Assembly (NCBI GenBank): GCA_036566925.1
Contig: DATCVI010000223.1
Coordinates: 1-15,935, forward strand
DNA length: 15,935 nucleotides
Source: Stenotrophomonas_A sp036566925
Lineage (GTDB): Bacteria; Pseudomonadota; Gammaproteobacteria; Xanthomonadales; Xanthomonadaceae
Direction of reading: 5' to 3'
Shown: positions 6,101 to 12,848 of the stretch, piece after piece
Numbering within the stretch: the stretch's first letter is position 1
Layout: every line of letters begins with the position of its first letter
Position numbers and translations under genes: made by a program
The notes under the pieces: model-generated
The model's input: only the letters and a program-made list of their open reading frames with translations
What the model was told of the DNA's origin: nothing
The model's database searches: none

Positions 6101-7948
6101 ATGAAAGCCAGTCCATCCAGCGAATTCGATGGCAAGGCATTCGCCGCCAACCTGAGTACCGCGCCCGGCGTCTATCGGATGTACGCGGCCGACGACACCT
6201 TGCTGTATGTCGGCAAGGCGGGGGCGTTGCGCAAGCGCGTGGGCAGCTATTTCAATGGCTCGCCGAAGAATGCGCGGACGATGTCGATGCTGTCGCAGGT
6301 CGCGCGCATGGATGTCACCGTCACCCGTACCGAGGCCGAAGCGCTGCTGCTGGAAAACCAGCTGATCAAGTCGCTGACGCCGCGCTACAACGTCTCGCTG
6401 CGCGACGACAAGAGCTATCCGTACGTGCTGTTGACCAAGGAGGATTGGCCGCGCATCGGCCTGCACCGCGGTCCGCGTGCGATTCCTGGCCGCTACTTCG
6501 GCCCGTACGCCAGCGTCACCGCGGTGCGCGAGACCTTGAACCTGATGCACAAGTTGTTCCGGCTGCGCAGTTGCGAGGACAGCGTCTTTCGAAACCGCTC
6601 GCGGCCGTGCCTGCAATACCAGATCGGCCGTTGCAGCGGGCCGTGCGTGGCCCTGGTCGGTGCCGAGGACTACGCCGAGTCGGTGCGCCGCGCCACGATG
6701 TTCCTGGAAGGCAAGAGCGACCAGTTGGGCGAGGAGCTGATGCAGGACATGCAGGCGGCCAGCGAGCGCCTGGAGTTTGAGCGCGCCGCGCGCCTGCGCG
6801 ACCTGCTGGGTTCGCTGCGCAGTCTGCAGAACCGGCAGTTCGTCGAAGGCCGGGCCGCCGATCTCGATGTGCTCGCTTGCGCCACCCAGGGTGCGCATGC
6901 CTGCGTGTTGCTGCTGGCGTTTCGCGATGGTCGCAATCTCGGCACGCGCGCGTTCTTCCCCAAGACCAATGGCGAGGACAGCGCCGACGAGATCCTCGGC
7001 GCGTTCGTGTCGCAGTACTACGTCGAGCACACGCCGCCGCGCGAGATCCTGCTGGACCGCGAGATCCCCGAGGCCGAGTTGATCGAGCATGCGCTCAGCG
7101 CCTCGGCCGAGCGCAAGGTGGCGTTGAAGTGGAACGTCCGTGGCGAGCGCGCCGGTTATGTCGAGTTGGCGAGCCGCAACGCGCACAACACCCTGGCCTC
7201 GGAGCTGACCAGCCAGAGCGCGCAGCAAGCGCGAAGCGAGGCGCTGCGGGTGATGCTGGACCTGGCCGAACCGGTCAAGCGAGTGGAGTGCTTCGACATC
7301 AGCCACACCCTGGGCGAGGCCACGGTGGCCTCCTGCGTCGTGTTCGACGCGGCCGGCCCGGTGCGTGGGCAGTATCGGCGTTTCAACATCGCCGGCATTG
7401 CGCCTGGCGATGATTACGCGGCGATGCGCCAGGCATTGGAGCGGCGTTTCCGGCGCGCGGTGGAAGAGGGCGGCGTGCTGCCCGAGGTATTGCTGATCGA
7501 TGGCGGTGCCGGGCAACTGGCGCAGGCCTCGGCGGTGATGGCCGAATTGGGCATCACCAGCGTAGCGCTGGTCGGCGTGGCCAAGGGCGAGGAGCGCCGC
7601 GCCGGCCACGAAACCCTGGTGATGCCCGACGGTCGCGAACTGCGGCCGGGTGCGGCGTCGCCGGCCCTGCAATTCATCCAGCAGGTACGTGACGAGGCGC
7701 ACCGTTTTGCCATCACCGGCCACCGCGGCCGGCGGCAGAAAGCGCGCATGACCAGCAAGCTGGAAGATATCGCCGGTATCGGACCGCGCCGACGTGCCAA
7801 CCTGCTCAAGCATTTCGGCGGACTGGCCGGGCTGAAGGCCGCCGGTGAGTCGGAAATCGCGCGGGTCGAAGGGGTGAACGCCGCCCTGGCCGCCCGAATC
7901 TACGCTAACCTGCATGGGCTGCCGCTGCCCGACGCGGCAGGCGAGTAG
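6101..7948 (+). CDS. uvrC: Excinuclease ABC subunit C
   Basis: UvrC makes both incisions flanking a DNA lesion in nucleotide excision repair after UvrA/UvrB recognition. The 615 residues match the family (about 600-620). They show the GIY-YIG nuclease at the N-terminus (GVYRMY at 23-28, YVGKA at 36-40) and the Cys-rich stretch CLQYQIGRCSGPC (about 170-182). The UvrB-interacting UVR segment is near 200-235, and the RNase H-like nuclease has ECFDISHTLGE near 396. Paired helix-hairpin-helix motifs (IAGIGPRRRANLLKHFGG and a second near 585-605) end the protein. The ATG at 6101 lies 43 bases after the NHL gene with no clear ribosome site. pgsA follows nine bases after the stop, as in many gammaproteobacteria. 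Confidence 0.96.
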   Translation: MKASPSSEFDGKAFAANLSTAPGVYRMYAADDTLLYVGKAGALRKRVGSYFNGSPKNARTMSMLSQVARMDVTVTRTEAEALLLENQLIKSLTPRYNVSLRDDKSYPYVLLTKEDWPRIGLHRGPRAIPGRYFGPYASVTAVRETLNLMHKLFRLRSCEDSVFRNRSRPCLQYQIGRCSGPCVALVGAEDYAESVRRATMFLEGKSDQLGEELMQDMQAASERLEFERAARLRDLLGSLRSLQNRQFVEGRAADLDVLACATQGAHACVLLLAFRDGRNLGTRAFFPKTNGEDSADEILGAFVSQYYVEHTPPREILLDREIPEAELIEHALSASAERKVALKWNVRGERAGYVELASRNAHNTLASELTSQSAQQARSEALRVMLDLAEPVKRVECFDISHTLGEATVASCVVFDAAGPVRGQYRRFNIAGIAPGDDYAAMRQALERRFRRAVEEGGVLPEVLLIDGGAGQLAQASAVMAELGITSVALVGVAKGEERRAGHETLVMPDGRELRPGAASPALQFIQQVRDEAHRFAITGHRGRRQKARMTSKLEDIAGIGPRRRANLLKHFGGLAGLKAAGESEIARVEGVNAALAARIYANLHGLPLPDAAGE

Positions 7949-7957
7949 ACACACGCG

Positions 7958-8593
7958 ATGAAGTTGACCGTCCCCACTTGGCTCACACTGCTGCGGATCG
8001 TGATGATCCCGGTGCTGGTCGGGGTCTTCTACCTGCCGTATTCGTGGACGAACTTCGCCGCGGCGGCGGTGTTCGGCCTGGCCGCGATCACCGACTGGCT
8101 CGATGGCTGGATCGCGCGGCGCTATCACCAGTATTCCGCCTTCGGCGCCTTCCTCGATCCGGTCGCGGACAAATTGATGGTGGCCGTGGCGCTGTTCCTG
8201 ATCGTGCAGGGCCACCCGACGCCGTGGATGGCGTTCTGGGCGGCGGTAATCGTCGGACGCGAGATCGCAGTGTCGGCATTGCGCGAATGGATGGCCGAGC
8301 TGGGCCAGCGCGCCAAGGTGCGCGTGGCGGTGATCGGCAAGGTCAAGACCACCGCGCAGATGGTGGCGCTGCTGTGCTTGCTGTATTCAATCCAGCCCGG
8401 CCAGTCGGCGCCCGGCGCCGGCACCTGGATGGGAAGCTTCGTCTTCCACATCGGTGATTGGACCTTGGCGATCGCCGCGATCCTGACGTTGTGGTCCGGC
8501 CTGCAATACCTGCATGCAGCGTGGCCGAGCCTGCGCGAAGACGAGAAAGCGGCGTTGCAGCAGAACCCTAAAAAAGTCGAAACCAATAGTTGA
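7958..8593 (+). CDS. pgsA: CDP-diacylglycerol-glycerol-3-phosphate 3-phosphatidyltransferase
   Basis: PgsA joins CDP-diacylglycerol to glycerol 3-phosphate to make phosphatidylglycerol phosphate, committing lipid to phosphatidylglycerol and cardiolipin. The 211-residue membrane protein has the full CDP-alcohol phosphotransferase signature D-x2-DG-x2-AR-x8-G-x3-D-x3-D: Asp46, Asp49-Gly50, Ala53-Arg54, Gly63, Asp67 and Asp71. Several membrane helices are evident, at about 6-24, 31-46, 72-84, 88-102, 127-143 and 160-178. It is 20-30 residues longer than typical E. coli-type PgsA (about 182), through a loop near 143-160 and a charged C-terminal tail. It is transcribed with uvrC. Its stop codon is part of the -35 box of the downstream tRNA promoter. 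Confidence 0.94.
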   Translation: MKLTVPTWLTLLRIVMIPVLVGVFYLPYSWTNFAAAAVFGLAAITDWLDGWIARRYHQYSAFGAFLDPVADKLMVAVALFLIVQGHPTPWMAFWAAVIVGREIAVSALREWMAELGQRAKVRVAVIGKVKTTAQMVALLCLLYSIQPGQSAPGAGTWMGSFVFHIGDWTLAIAAILTLWSGLQYLHAAWPSLREDEKAALQQNPKKVETNS

Positions 8594-8617
8594 CAGCTAT
8601 TCGGTTCGCTGTAGAAT
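8590..8617 (+). promoter_or_regulatory. Strong promoter of the first tRNA-Gly
   Basis: A perfect -35 TTGACA (8590-8595) and TAGAAT (8612-8617, five of six) are separated by 16 bases. Initiation near 8624 would leave about six bases before the tRNA. The -35 box includes the TGA stop of pgsA (8591-8593). Confidence 0.8.
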
Positions 8618-8629
8618 TTCGCCTCCCAA

Positions 8630-8705
<76 letters not shown>

Positions 8706-8716
8706 GTTTCAGACCG

Positions 8717-8738
8717 GGCCCCGTTCGCGGGGCCTTGT
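8717..8738 (+). terminator. Hairpin after the first tRNA-Gly
   Basis: A 7-bp stem, GGCCCCG (8717-8723) with CGGGGCC (8728-8734), encloses a TTCG loop and is followed by TTGTCATT. The T-run is poor, so some read-through into the tRNA-Cys is likely. I see no good promoter directly before that tRNA-Cys. Confidence 0.5.
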
Positions 8739-8781
8739 CATTCCGGCGGTCGCTGCGGCTGATCGGATGAACGAAACACGG

Positions 8782-8855
8782 GGCCTGGTGGCAGATCGGT
8801 TATGCACCGGATTGCAAATCCGTAGAGATGGGTTCGACTCCCGTCCAGGCCTCCA
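8782..8855 (+). tRNA. tRNA-Cys (anticodon GCA), first and more unusual copy
   Basis: The 74-base gene has acceptor GGCCTGG/CCAGGCC, D stem GCA/TGC, anticodon stem CCGGA/TCCGT around TTGCAAA, T loop TTCGACT, the cysteine-type discriminator T and encoded CCA. The outermost anticodon-stem pair is a C-T mismatch (positions 27 and 43). About 19 of 74 bases differ from the second tRNA-Cys at 9151, almost all in the body, with identical acceptor stems. It probably reads TGC/TGT, but its separate conservation suggests specialised use or relaxed selection. Confidence 0.9.
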
Positions 8856-8917
8856 CATCGCGTCGGTTAGCAGGCCCAGGCCTGGATGAATCGGCCGCGC
8901 GAAGTGGGATAGGGGTG

Positions 8918-8946
8918 TTGGCAGGGAGGTGAATGCCCTGTACAAT
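8918..8946 (+). promoter_or_regulatory. Promoter of the second tRNA-Gly
   Basis: TTGGCA (8918-8923) and TACAAT (8941-8946) are separated by exactly 17 bases, and the -10 box ends 11 bases before the tRNA. Both hexamers match the sigma-70 consensus at five of six bases. Confidence 0.75.
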
Positions 8947-8957
8947 GCGCAGCTCAC

Positions 8958-9033
<76 letters not shown>

Positions 9034-9045
9034 AGTTTCGATGCC

Positions 9046-9075
9046 AAAGCCCCGCTCGCGGGGCTTTGTGTTTTC
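9046..9075 (+). terminator. Intrinsic terminator after the second tRNA-Gly
   Basis: A 9-bp stem, AAAGCCCCG (9046-9054) with CGGGGCTTT (9059-9067), encloses a four-base loop and is followed by GTGTTTTC. The A/T-flanked stem and T-rich tail fit a rho-independent terminator. Confidence 0.75.
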
Positions 9076-9150
9076 AGGATGTTCGCCCGTCCATGGCGCT
9101 ATGTCCTGCCGGTCACCAGCCAGGTTTTTCGGCTAGACTGGCGATCCACC

Positions 9151-9224
9151 GGCCTGGTGGCAGAGTGGTCATGCAGCGGCCTGCAAAGCCGCGTACGCCG
9201 GTTCAATTCCGACCCAGGCCTCCA
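9151..9224 (+). tRNA. tRNA-Cys (anticodon GCA), second copy
   Basis: The 74-base gene has the same acceptor stem GGCCTGG/CCAGGCC and D stem as the first tRNA-Cys. It has a fully paired anticodon stem GCGGC/GCCGC around CTGCAAA and a T stem GCCGG/CCGAC with one C-A mismatch. The discriminator T and encoded CCA fit cysteine. A weak -10-like TAGACT lies at 9134-9139 without a clear -35. A strong terminator follows 12 bases later. I take this as the main cysteine tRNA because its anticodon arm is the more regular of the two. Confidence 0.93.
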
Positions 9225-9236
9225 AATTGCTTCAAT

Positions 9237-9270
9237 AAAAACGGCCCGTTGATCGCGGGCCGTTTTTTTT
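9237..9270 (+). terminator. Strong intrinsic terminator closing the tRNA cluster
   Basis: A 12-bp perfect stem, AAAAACGGCCCG (9237-9248) with CGGGCCGTTTTT (9256-9267), surrounds a seven-base loop and ends in eight T residues (9263-9270). The A-run on the left also makes it usable from the minus strand. It insulates hemN from tRNA transcription. Confidence 0.88.
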
Positions 9271-9302
9271 GTTGCCGCTCGGAAGGCCGCAAGCGCGCGG
9301 GA

Positions 9303-9316
9303 TTGATCAGGATCAA
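9303..9316 (+). promoter_or_regulatory. Perfect FNR/Anr-type box upstream of hemN
   Basis: TTGATCAGGATCAA is an exact match to the FNR consensus TTGAT-N4-ATCAA. Its centre is 41.5 bases before the A of the hemN ATG. FNR/Anr proteins activate hemN in several gammaproteobacteria when oxygen is low, so the pairing makes biological sense. Oxygen control here is an inference; the regulator gene is not in the window. Confidence 0.8.
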
Positions 9317-9350
9317 CGACGCGCGCACCCGGCGCGGTGAACCTTGCGCC

Positions 9351-10748
9351 ATGCAGACGACCGCCCAGGCCATTCCCCGTTGGCATTTCGACCCGGAGCT
9401 GCTGCGCCGCTACGATCGACCCGGCCCGCGCTACACCTCCTATCCCACCGCGCCGCAATTCCATGAAGGCTTCGGCTGGCCGCAGCTGCGCGAGGCGATC
9501 GAGCAGGCGCCGGCGGGCCCGCTGTCGCTGTACATCCACGTTCCGTTCTGCAGCAGCCCGTGCTTCTACTGCGGCTGCAACCGCGTCATCACCCGCGACC
9601 GCAGCCGGGGCAAGGCCTATGTCGAACGGGTGCTCAAGGAGGCCAGCCTGATCGCGCCCTGGCTGGCGGACCAGCGCGAAGTGGTGCAATTGCACTTCGG
9701 CGGCGGTACCCCGAATTTCCTCAGTCTGGAACTGATCGGCGAACTGCTGCGTGGCCTGCGCCAACACTTCCGTTTCAGTACGCGGGCCTCGCGCGATTTC
9801 TCCATCGAGCTGGACCCGCGCACGCTGGCACCGGCCGAACTGGGCGAGCTGGCGCAGCTCGGATTCACCCGGGCCAGCCTGGGCGTGCAGGACTTCGACC
9901 AGGACGTGCAGCAGGCGATCAATCGGCTGCAGAGCCCACGGCAGACGCTGGCCCTGATCGACGCCTGCCGCAGCCACGGCTTGCGCTCGATCAATGTCGA
10001 CCTGGTCTATGGCCTGCCGCGGCAGACCTTGGCCGGCTTCGGGCAAACCCTGGATCGAGTGTTGCCGTTGCGCCCGGATCGCTTTGCGATCTATGGCTAC
10101 GCGCACTTGCCTTCGATGTTTCGTGCGCAAAAGCGCATCGACCCGGCCGAGTTGCCGGATGCCGAAGGCCGGTTGGCGCTGCTGGGGTTGGCGGTTGAGC
10201 GGCTCACCGCCGCCGGCTACCAATACATCGGCATGGACCACTTCGCCCTGCCCGAAGACGAGTTGGCGCGCGCCCAGCGCGAGGGCGGGCTGCATCGCAA
10301 CTTCATGGGTTATACGACCCATGCTGCAAGTGATTTGCTGGGCTTGGGCGTCAGTGCCATCAGCCGCATCGGTGGCTGTTATGCGCAGAACCCGCGCGAG
10401 CTGCCAGCGTGGGAAACGGCGATCGACGAAGGTCGTGTGCCGGTGTGGCGCGGCCTGGCGCTATCGCGCGACGATGCGATTCGCGGTGACTTGATCCAGT
10501 CGCTGATGTGCCAGGGCGAAGTGGATACGCGGCAGATCGGCGAGCGCCATGGCATCGATTTCGCCGGCTATTTCGCCGATGAACTGGCCGCGCTCGGCAC
10601 CTTGTGCGCCGATGGCCTGGCCGAGATCGATGCCACCCATGTGCGTGCCACCCCACGCGGGCGGCCACTGCTGCGGCTGCTGGCGATGTGCTTCGACGCA
10701 CACTTGCGCGGGCCGCGTACCGGCGCTGGCTTCTCGCGCGCAATCTGA
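9351..10748 (+). CDS. hemN: Oxygen-independent coproporphyrinogen III dehydrogenase (radical SAM)
   Basis: HemN oxidatively decarboxylates coproporphyrinogen III to protoporphyrinogen IX without oxygen, allowing heme synthesis under low oxygen. The 465 residues match genuine HemN (about 457) rather than shorter HemW. It has the RYTSYPTA start (27-34), the 4Fe-4S motif CSSPCFYCGC (Cys67, 71, 74 and the extra Cys76 typical of HemN), GGGTP (117-121) for S-adenosylmethionine binding, and the HemN C-terminal domain. The open frame continues upstream through the tRNA genes, so the ATG at 9351 was chosen by homology to the YTSYPT region and by the FNR box. No ribosome site is seen. Expression is probably induced by FNR/Anr. 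Confidence 0.95.
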   Translation: MQTTAQAIPRWHFDPELLRRYDRPGPRYTSYPTAPQFHEGFGWPQLREAIEQAPAGPLSLYIHVPFCSSPCFYCGCNRVITRDRSRGKAYVERVLKEASLIAPWLADQREVVQLHFGGGTPNFLSLELIGELLRGLRQHFRFSTRASRDFSIELDPRTLAPAELGELAQLGFTRASLGVQDFDQDVQQAINRLQSPRQTLALIDACRSHGLRSINVDLVYGLPRQTLAGFGQTLDRVLPLRPDRFAIYGYAHLPSMFRAQKRIDPAELPDAEGRLALLGLAVERLTAAGYQYIGMDHFALPEDELARAQREGGLHRNFMGYTTHAASDLLGLGVSAISRIGGCYAQNPRELPAWETAIDEGRVPVWRGLALSRDDAIRGDLIQSLMCQGEVDTRQIGERHGIDFAGYFADELAALGTLCADGLAEIDATHVRATPRGRPLLRLLAMCFDAHLRGPRTGAGFSRAI

Positions 10749-10850
10749 TCGCAGCCAGCGATTCTTGCGGCCGCTCGCGCACCTGCAGCGTCGCGTGCGT
10801 TTTATCTCATGCTGTTCTCAACAGACAGCGCTGCGGCAATCGTGTTTCCT

Positions 10851-10862
10851 TGCCGTACGGCA
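10851..10862. repeat. Perfect 12-bp palindrome in the hemN-toxin gap
   Basis: TGCCGTACGGCA is its own reverse complement. It lies about 100 bases after hemN and 100 bases before the toxin gene. It could be a protein binding site or the tip of a hairpin, but no family was recognised. Confidence 0.4.
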
Positions 10863-10870
10863 CATGTCGC

Positions 10871-10898
10871 GCCGTTGCCGGTCGAAATCCGCAACGGC
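10871..10898. repeat. Inverted repeat between hemN and the toxin gene
   Basis: Perfect 8-bp arms, GCCGTTGC (10871-10878) and GCAACGGC (10891-10898), flank a 12-base loop. There is no T-run on either side, so it is not a standard intrinsic terminator. It may form a hairpin at the end of the hemN transcript. Apart from this and the 12-bp palindrome, 10749-10914 shows nothing I can interpret. Confidence 0.4.
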
Positions 10899-10914
10899 AC
10901 CAGGAGGGGGGGAG

Positions 10915-10943
10915 TTGAAAAGTGTGCCCGATATGGGTACAGT
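10915..10943 (+). promoter_or_regulatory. Toxin-antitoxin promoter with a candidate antitoxin operator
   Basis: TTGAAA (10915-10920) and TACAGT (10938-10943) are 17 bases apart. Filling the spacer and running into the -10 box is an imperfect palindrome: TGTGCCC (10923-10929), five bases, GGGTACA (10935-10941), with six of seven arm positions symmetric. The placement fits autorepression by the downstream HTH antitoxin, usual for type II modules. The promoter match is seen; the repressor is inferred. Confidence 0.6.
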
Positions 10944-10956
10944 TCGAGGGGTCAGG

Positions 10957-11340
10957 ATGACGCGGCTTATCAAGAGAAAGGACTTTGCGCGATGGCAGGG
11001 GGGCGAAAAGCTGCCCGATTCGGCGCTGTGCGGAGTGGTCAGGGACATGGAACGTGGCTTGGTCGGCGCGGATCTGGGCGGTGCGCTATTCAAGGTGCGG
11101 CTGGCCCGGCCGGGCTTCGGCAAGCGCGGTGGCTATCGAGCGGTGTTGTCGGCCAGGCTGGGTCGTCGTTACGTGTTCCTGCATGGGTTTGCCAAGAGCG
11201 ATACGGCTGACGTCACGCATGAAGAGAAGAAGGCGCTGCAATACGCCGGCAAGGTGTTCCTGGACTTGTCCGGGGAAGCGTTGTCGAGGGCCTTGCAGTC
11301 CGGTGTCCTAGTGGAGGTGAATTGTGAGCAATCTCATTGA
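10957..11340 (+). CDS. Type II toxin, RelE/HigB-like (DUF1044-type)
   Basis: The 127-residue product resembles RelE-superfamily toxins of the HigB/DUF1044 type, which cleave mRNA at the ribosome in characterised members. Recognisable parts are an N-terminal KDFARW, the core GFGKRGGYRAVLSARLGRRY (54-73), the strand VFLHGFAKS (73-81) and the helix HEEKKALQYAGKVFL (88-102). The ATG at 10957 was chosen because GAGGG ends seven bases before it and homologous toxins start with a similar short basic segment. An in-frame ATG at 10933 lies in the promoter spacer and cannot be used. The gene ends inside the next gene (17-base overlap), giving the toxin-first order typical of HigBA-like modules. No catalytic residue can be assigned with certainty. 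Confidence 0.84.
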   Translation: MTRLIKRKDFARWQGGEKLPDSALCGVVRDMERGLVGADLGGALFKVRLARPGFGKRGGYRAVLSARLGRRYVFLHGFAKSDTADVTHEEKKALQYAGKVFLDLSGEALSRALQSGVLVEVNCEQSH

Positions 11341-11626
11341 ATCGTTGCGCAGCGATCTGGCCGCGCTGCATGAGGCCGGCGCCATCAGCAAGGTGACGAT
11401 GCGCCAGTTCGACGCGGTCTGCCCGCCGCCGGTGCGGGACTTCGCCGCCGGGGACATCAAGCGCCTGCGCGAGCGGCTGAAGTTCAGCCAGCCGGTGTTC
11501 GCGCACCATTTGCATACCTCGGCTTCGACGGTGCGCAAGTGGGAGCAGGGCGAAACCCGCCCCGCGGGGCCGGCGCTCAAGCTGCTCAACCTCATCGCAG
11601 ACAAGGGTTTGCAGGTAATTCTCTGA
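11324..11626 (+). CDS. XRE-family HTH antitoxin
   Basis: The 100-residue product has a C-terminal Cro/C1-type helix-turn-helix (about residues 47-90), seen in LKFSQPVFAHHLHTSASTVR followed by KWEQGETRP, a phrase typical of YiaG/HigA/MqsA-like antitoxins. Residues 1-45 would wrap the toxin. Translation starts at GTG (11324), inside the toxin gene, with GGAGG (11313-11317) six bases upstream. That is the best ribosome site of the module and may keep antitoxin output above toxin. Its likely DNA target is the palindrome in the shared promoter. It ends 21 bases from the convergent NmrA-like gene. Confidence 0.86.
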   Translation: MSNLIESLRSDLAALHEAGAISKVTMRQFDAVCPPPVRDFAAGDIKRLRERLKFSQPVFAHHLHTSASTVRKWEQGETRPAGPALKLLNLIADKGLQVIL

Positions 11627-11647
11627 CGCATTGGCGCTGCGCGCTCG

Positions 11648-12727
11648 CTACCTGAGCACCACTGGTCTCAGTTCTTCCTCGCACCACTGCTTGAAAGAGG
11701 TCGGTGTGCTGTTCCCGGACGTGCGCTGCACGGCGTTGTCGAGCCCCTCATTCTTGGCCCTCGCCATGTCGGTCATACCTTGCGCCATGGCGTCCGACAT
11801 CCCGCGTTGGATAAAGCCGGCCTTGTAGGCCTCGAATGTGACTTCCCGGTAGCGCACCGGCTTGCCCAGGACATCGGACATGATGCGTGCCATGTCGTTG
11901 AAGGACAGGTCTTCCGGGCCGAGTACCGGCACTTCGCCGCTTCCGCTCCAGGCGGGATCGAGTAACAGCCCGGCCGCAACCGATGCGATATCCCGGGTGG
12001 CGACTGTCGGCAGCTTGCGGTCGCCATCGATCGGCAGGAAGAACATGCCTTGATCACGAATCGACGTGGCTTGGCGGGCGATGTTGTCCATGAAAGAGGG
12101 CATGGTCAGTGCGCGGAAATTTACGCCTGTGCCCGCGATCAGGTCGTCCATGGCCAGCGACGCGGTGACGAATCCGGCATTGGCCGCCATCGGCGTACCC
12201 CGGCCCAGGGCCGATATGCCGACCACACGGCGCACGCCATGGCGCCGGATCGCCTCGCTGGCTGGCCGGGTGAATTCCACATAGGCGGCCATGACGCTCT
12301 CGGCGCGCGGATCGGGCGGGCACAGCCAGAACACGCTGGTGGCCCCCTCGAACGCCCGATCGACGACACTGGCGTCGCTGTGCGATCCCTGGAAGATTTC
12401 GACACGCGCACGCACCTGCGCAGGCAGCCGCGACGGATCGCGGGCGATCACCCGAATCGTTGCAGCGCTGGCCAGCACATTCGATAGCACCTGCGCGCCG
12501 ATATCGCCGGTCGGTGCGGTGATGACGATCCGCGTATCGGCCGGCAGCGTCGCTGCGTTCGCCTGGCGTGCCATGCCCAGGCCCAAGCCCCCGACCATGC
12601 TCGCGCCGGCACCCAACGTCAGGCCGCCAAGCAGCCGGCGACGATCTGCATCGGCCAAGTTCTGGTTGTCTGCATCGCGCCCGAGGCGGTGAAATTCTTT
12701 GTTGTCCACGTCTATTCCCTGATCCAT
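11648..12727 (-). CDS. NmrA-like NAD(P)-binding Rossmann protein with twin-arginine signal
   Basis: The 359-residue product resembles NmrA/atypical short-chain dehydrogenase proteins: a dinucleotide-binding loop ITAPTGDIGAQV (about 69-80), then VFWLCPPDPRAES and RRVVGISALGRG further on. No Tyr-x3-Lys active site is evident, so it may be a redox sensor or an atypical reductase. The N-terminus is unusual. After about 25 polar residues comes ADRRRLLGGLTLGAG and a hydrophobic, Gly-rich stretch ending ARQANA, a plausible Tat signal with Ala-x-Ala cleavage near residue 58. The start is uncertain: ATG at 12727 has a weak ribosome site, while an in-frame GTG at 12709 has AGGGA six bases upstream and is a good alternative. 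It is divergent from an AraC-type gene, its likely regulator. Confidence 0.78.
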   Translation of the reverse strand: MDQGIDVDNKEFHRLGRDADNQNLADADRRRLLGGLTLGAGASMVGGLGLGMARQANAATLPADTRIVITAPTGDIGAQVLSNVLASAATIRVIARDPSRLPAQVRARVEIFQGSHSDASVVDRAFEGATSVFWLCPPDPRAESVMAAYVEFTRPASEAIRRHGVRRVVGISALGRGTPMAANAGFVTASLAMDDLIAGTGVNFRALTMPSFMDNIARQATSIRDQGMFFLPIDGDRKLPTVATRDIASVAAGLLLDPAWSGSGEVPVLGPEDLSFNDMARIMSDVLGKPVRYREVTFEAYKAGFIQRGMSDAMAQGMTDMARAKNEGLDNAVQRTSGNSTPTSFKQWCEEELRPVVLR

Positions 12728-12848
12728 CGGATTGGCTTCTTTGAACCGGCTTTTGTCGCTGCCGTCGTGGCAGGAACCATAGAAGCTCCTGGCCGTCCGA
12801 TCTATGCGGTAAAGTCCGCGCAATCTTCGCGATCGTCCAGGAGGGTTC
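12728..12848. promoter_or_regulatory. Divergent promoter region of the NmrA-like and araC-type genes
   Basis: This 121-base gap must hold both promoters. I could not find convincing -35/-10 pairs in either direction. There is a small inverted repeat, CTGCC-N5-GGCAG, around 12757-12775, and an AGGAGGG ribosome site (12839-12845) just before the araC-type ATG. Activator-dependent promoters with poor -35 boxes would fit, but this is inference. Confidence 0.45.

Noticed and set aside
5441..8215. 924-codon minus-strand ORF opposite the NHL gene, uvrC and pgsA
   Set aside because: It runs antisense through three recognised genes and is rich in His, Arg and Gln without motifs. It arises from third-position GC bias.
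10549..10956. Upstream extension of the toxin frame into hemN
   Set aside because: It overlaps hemN in another frame. The promoter at 10915-10943 and the ribosome site at 10946 place the start at 10957.
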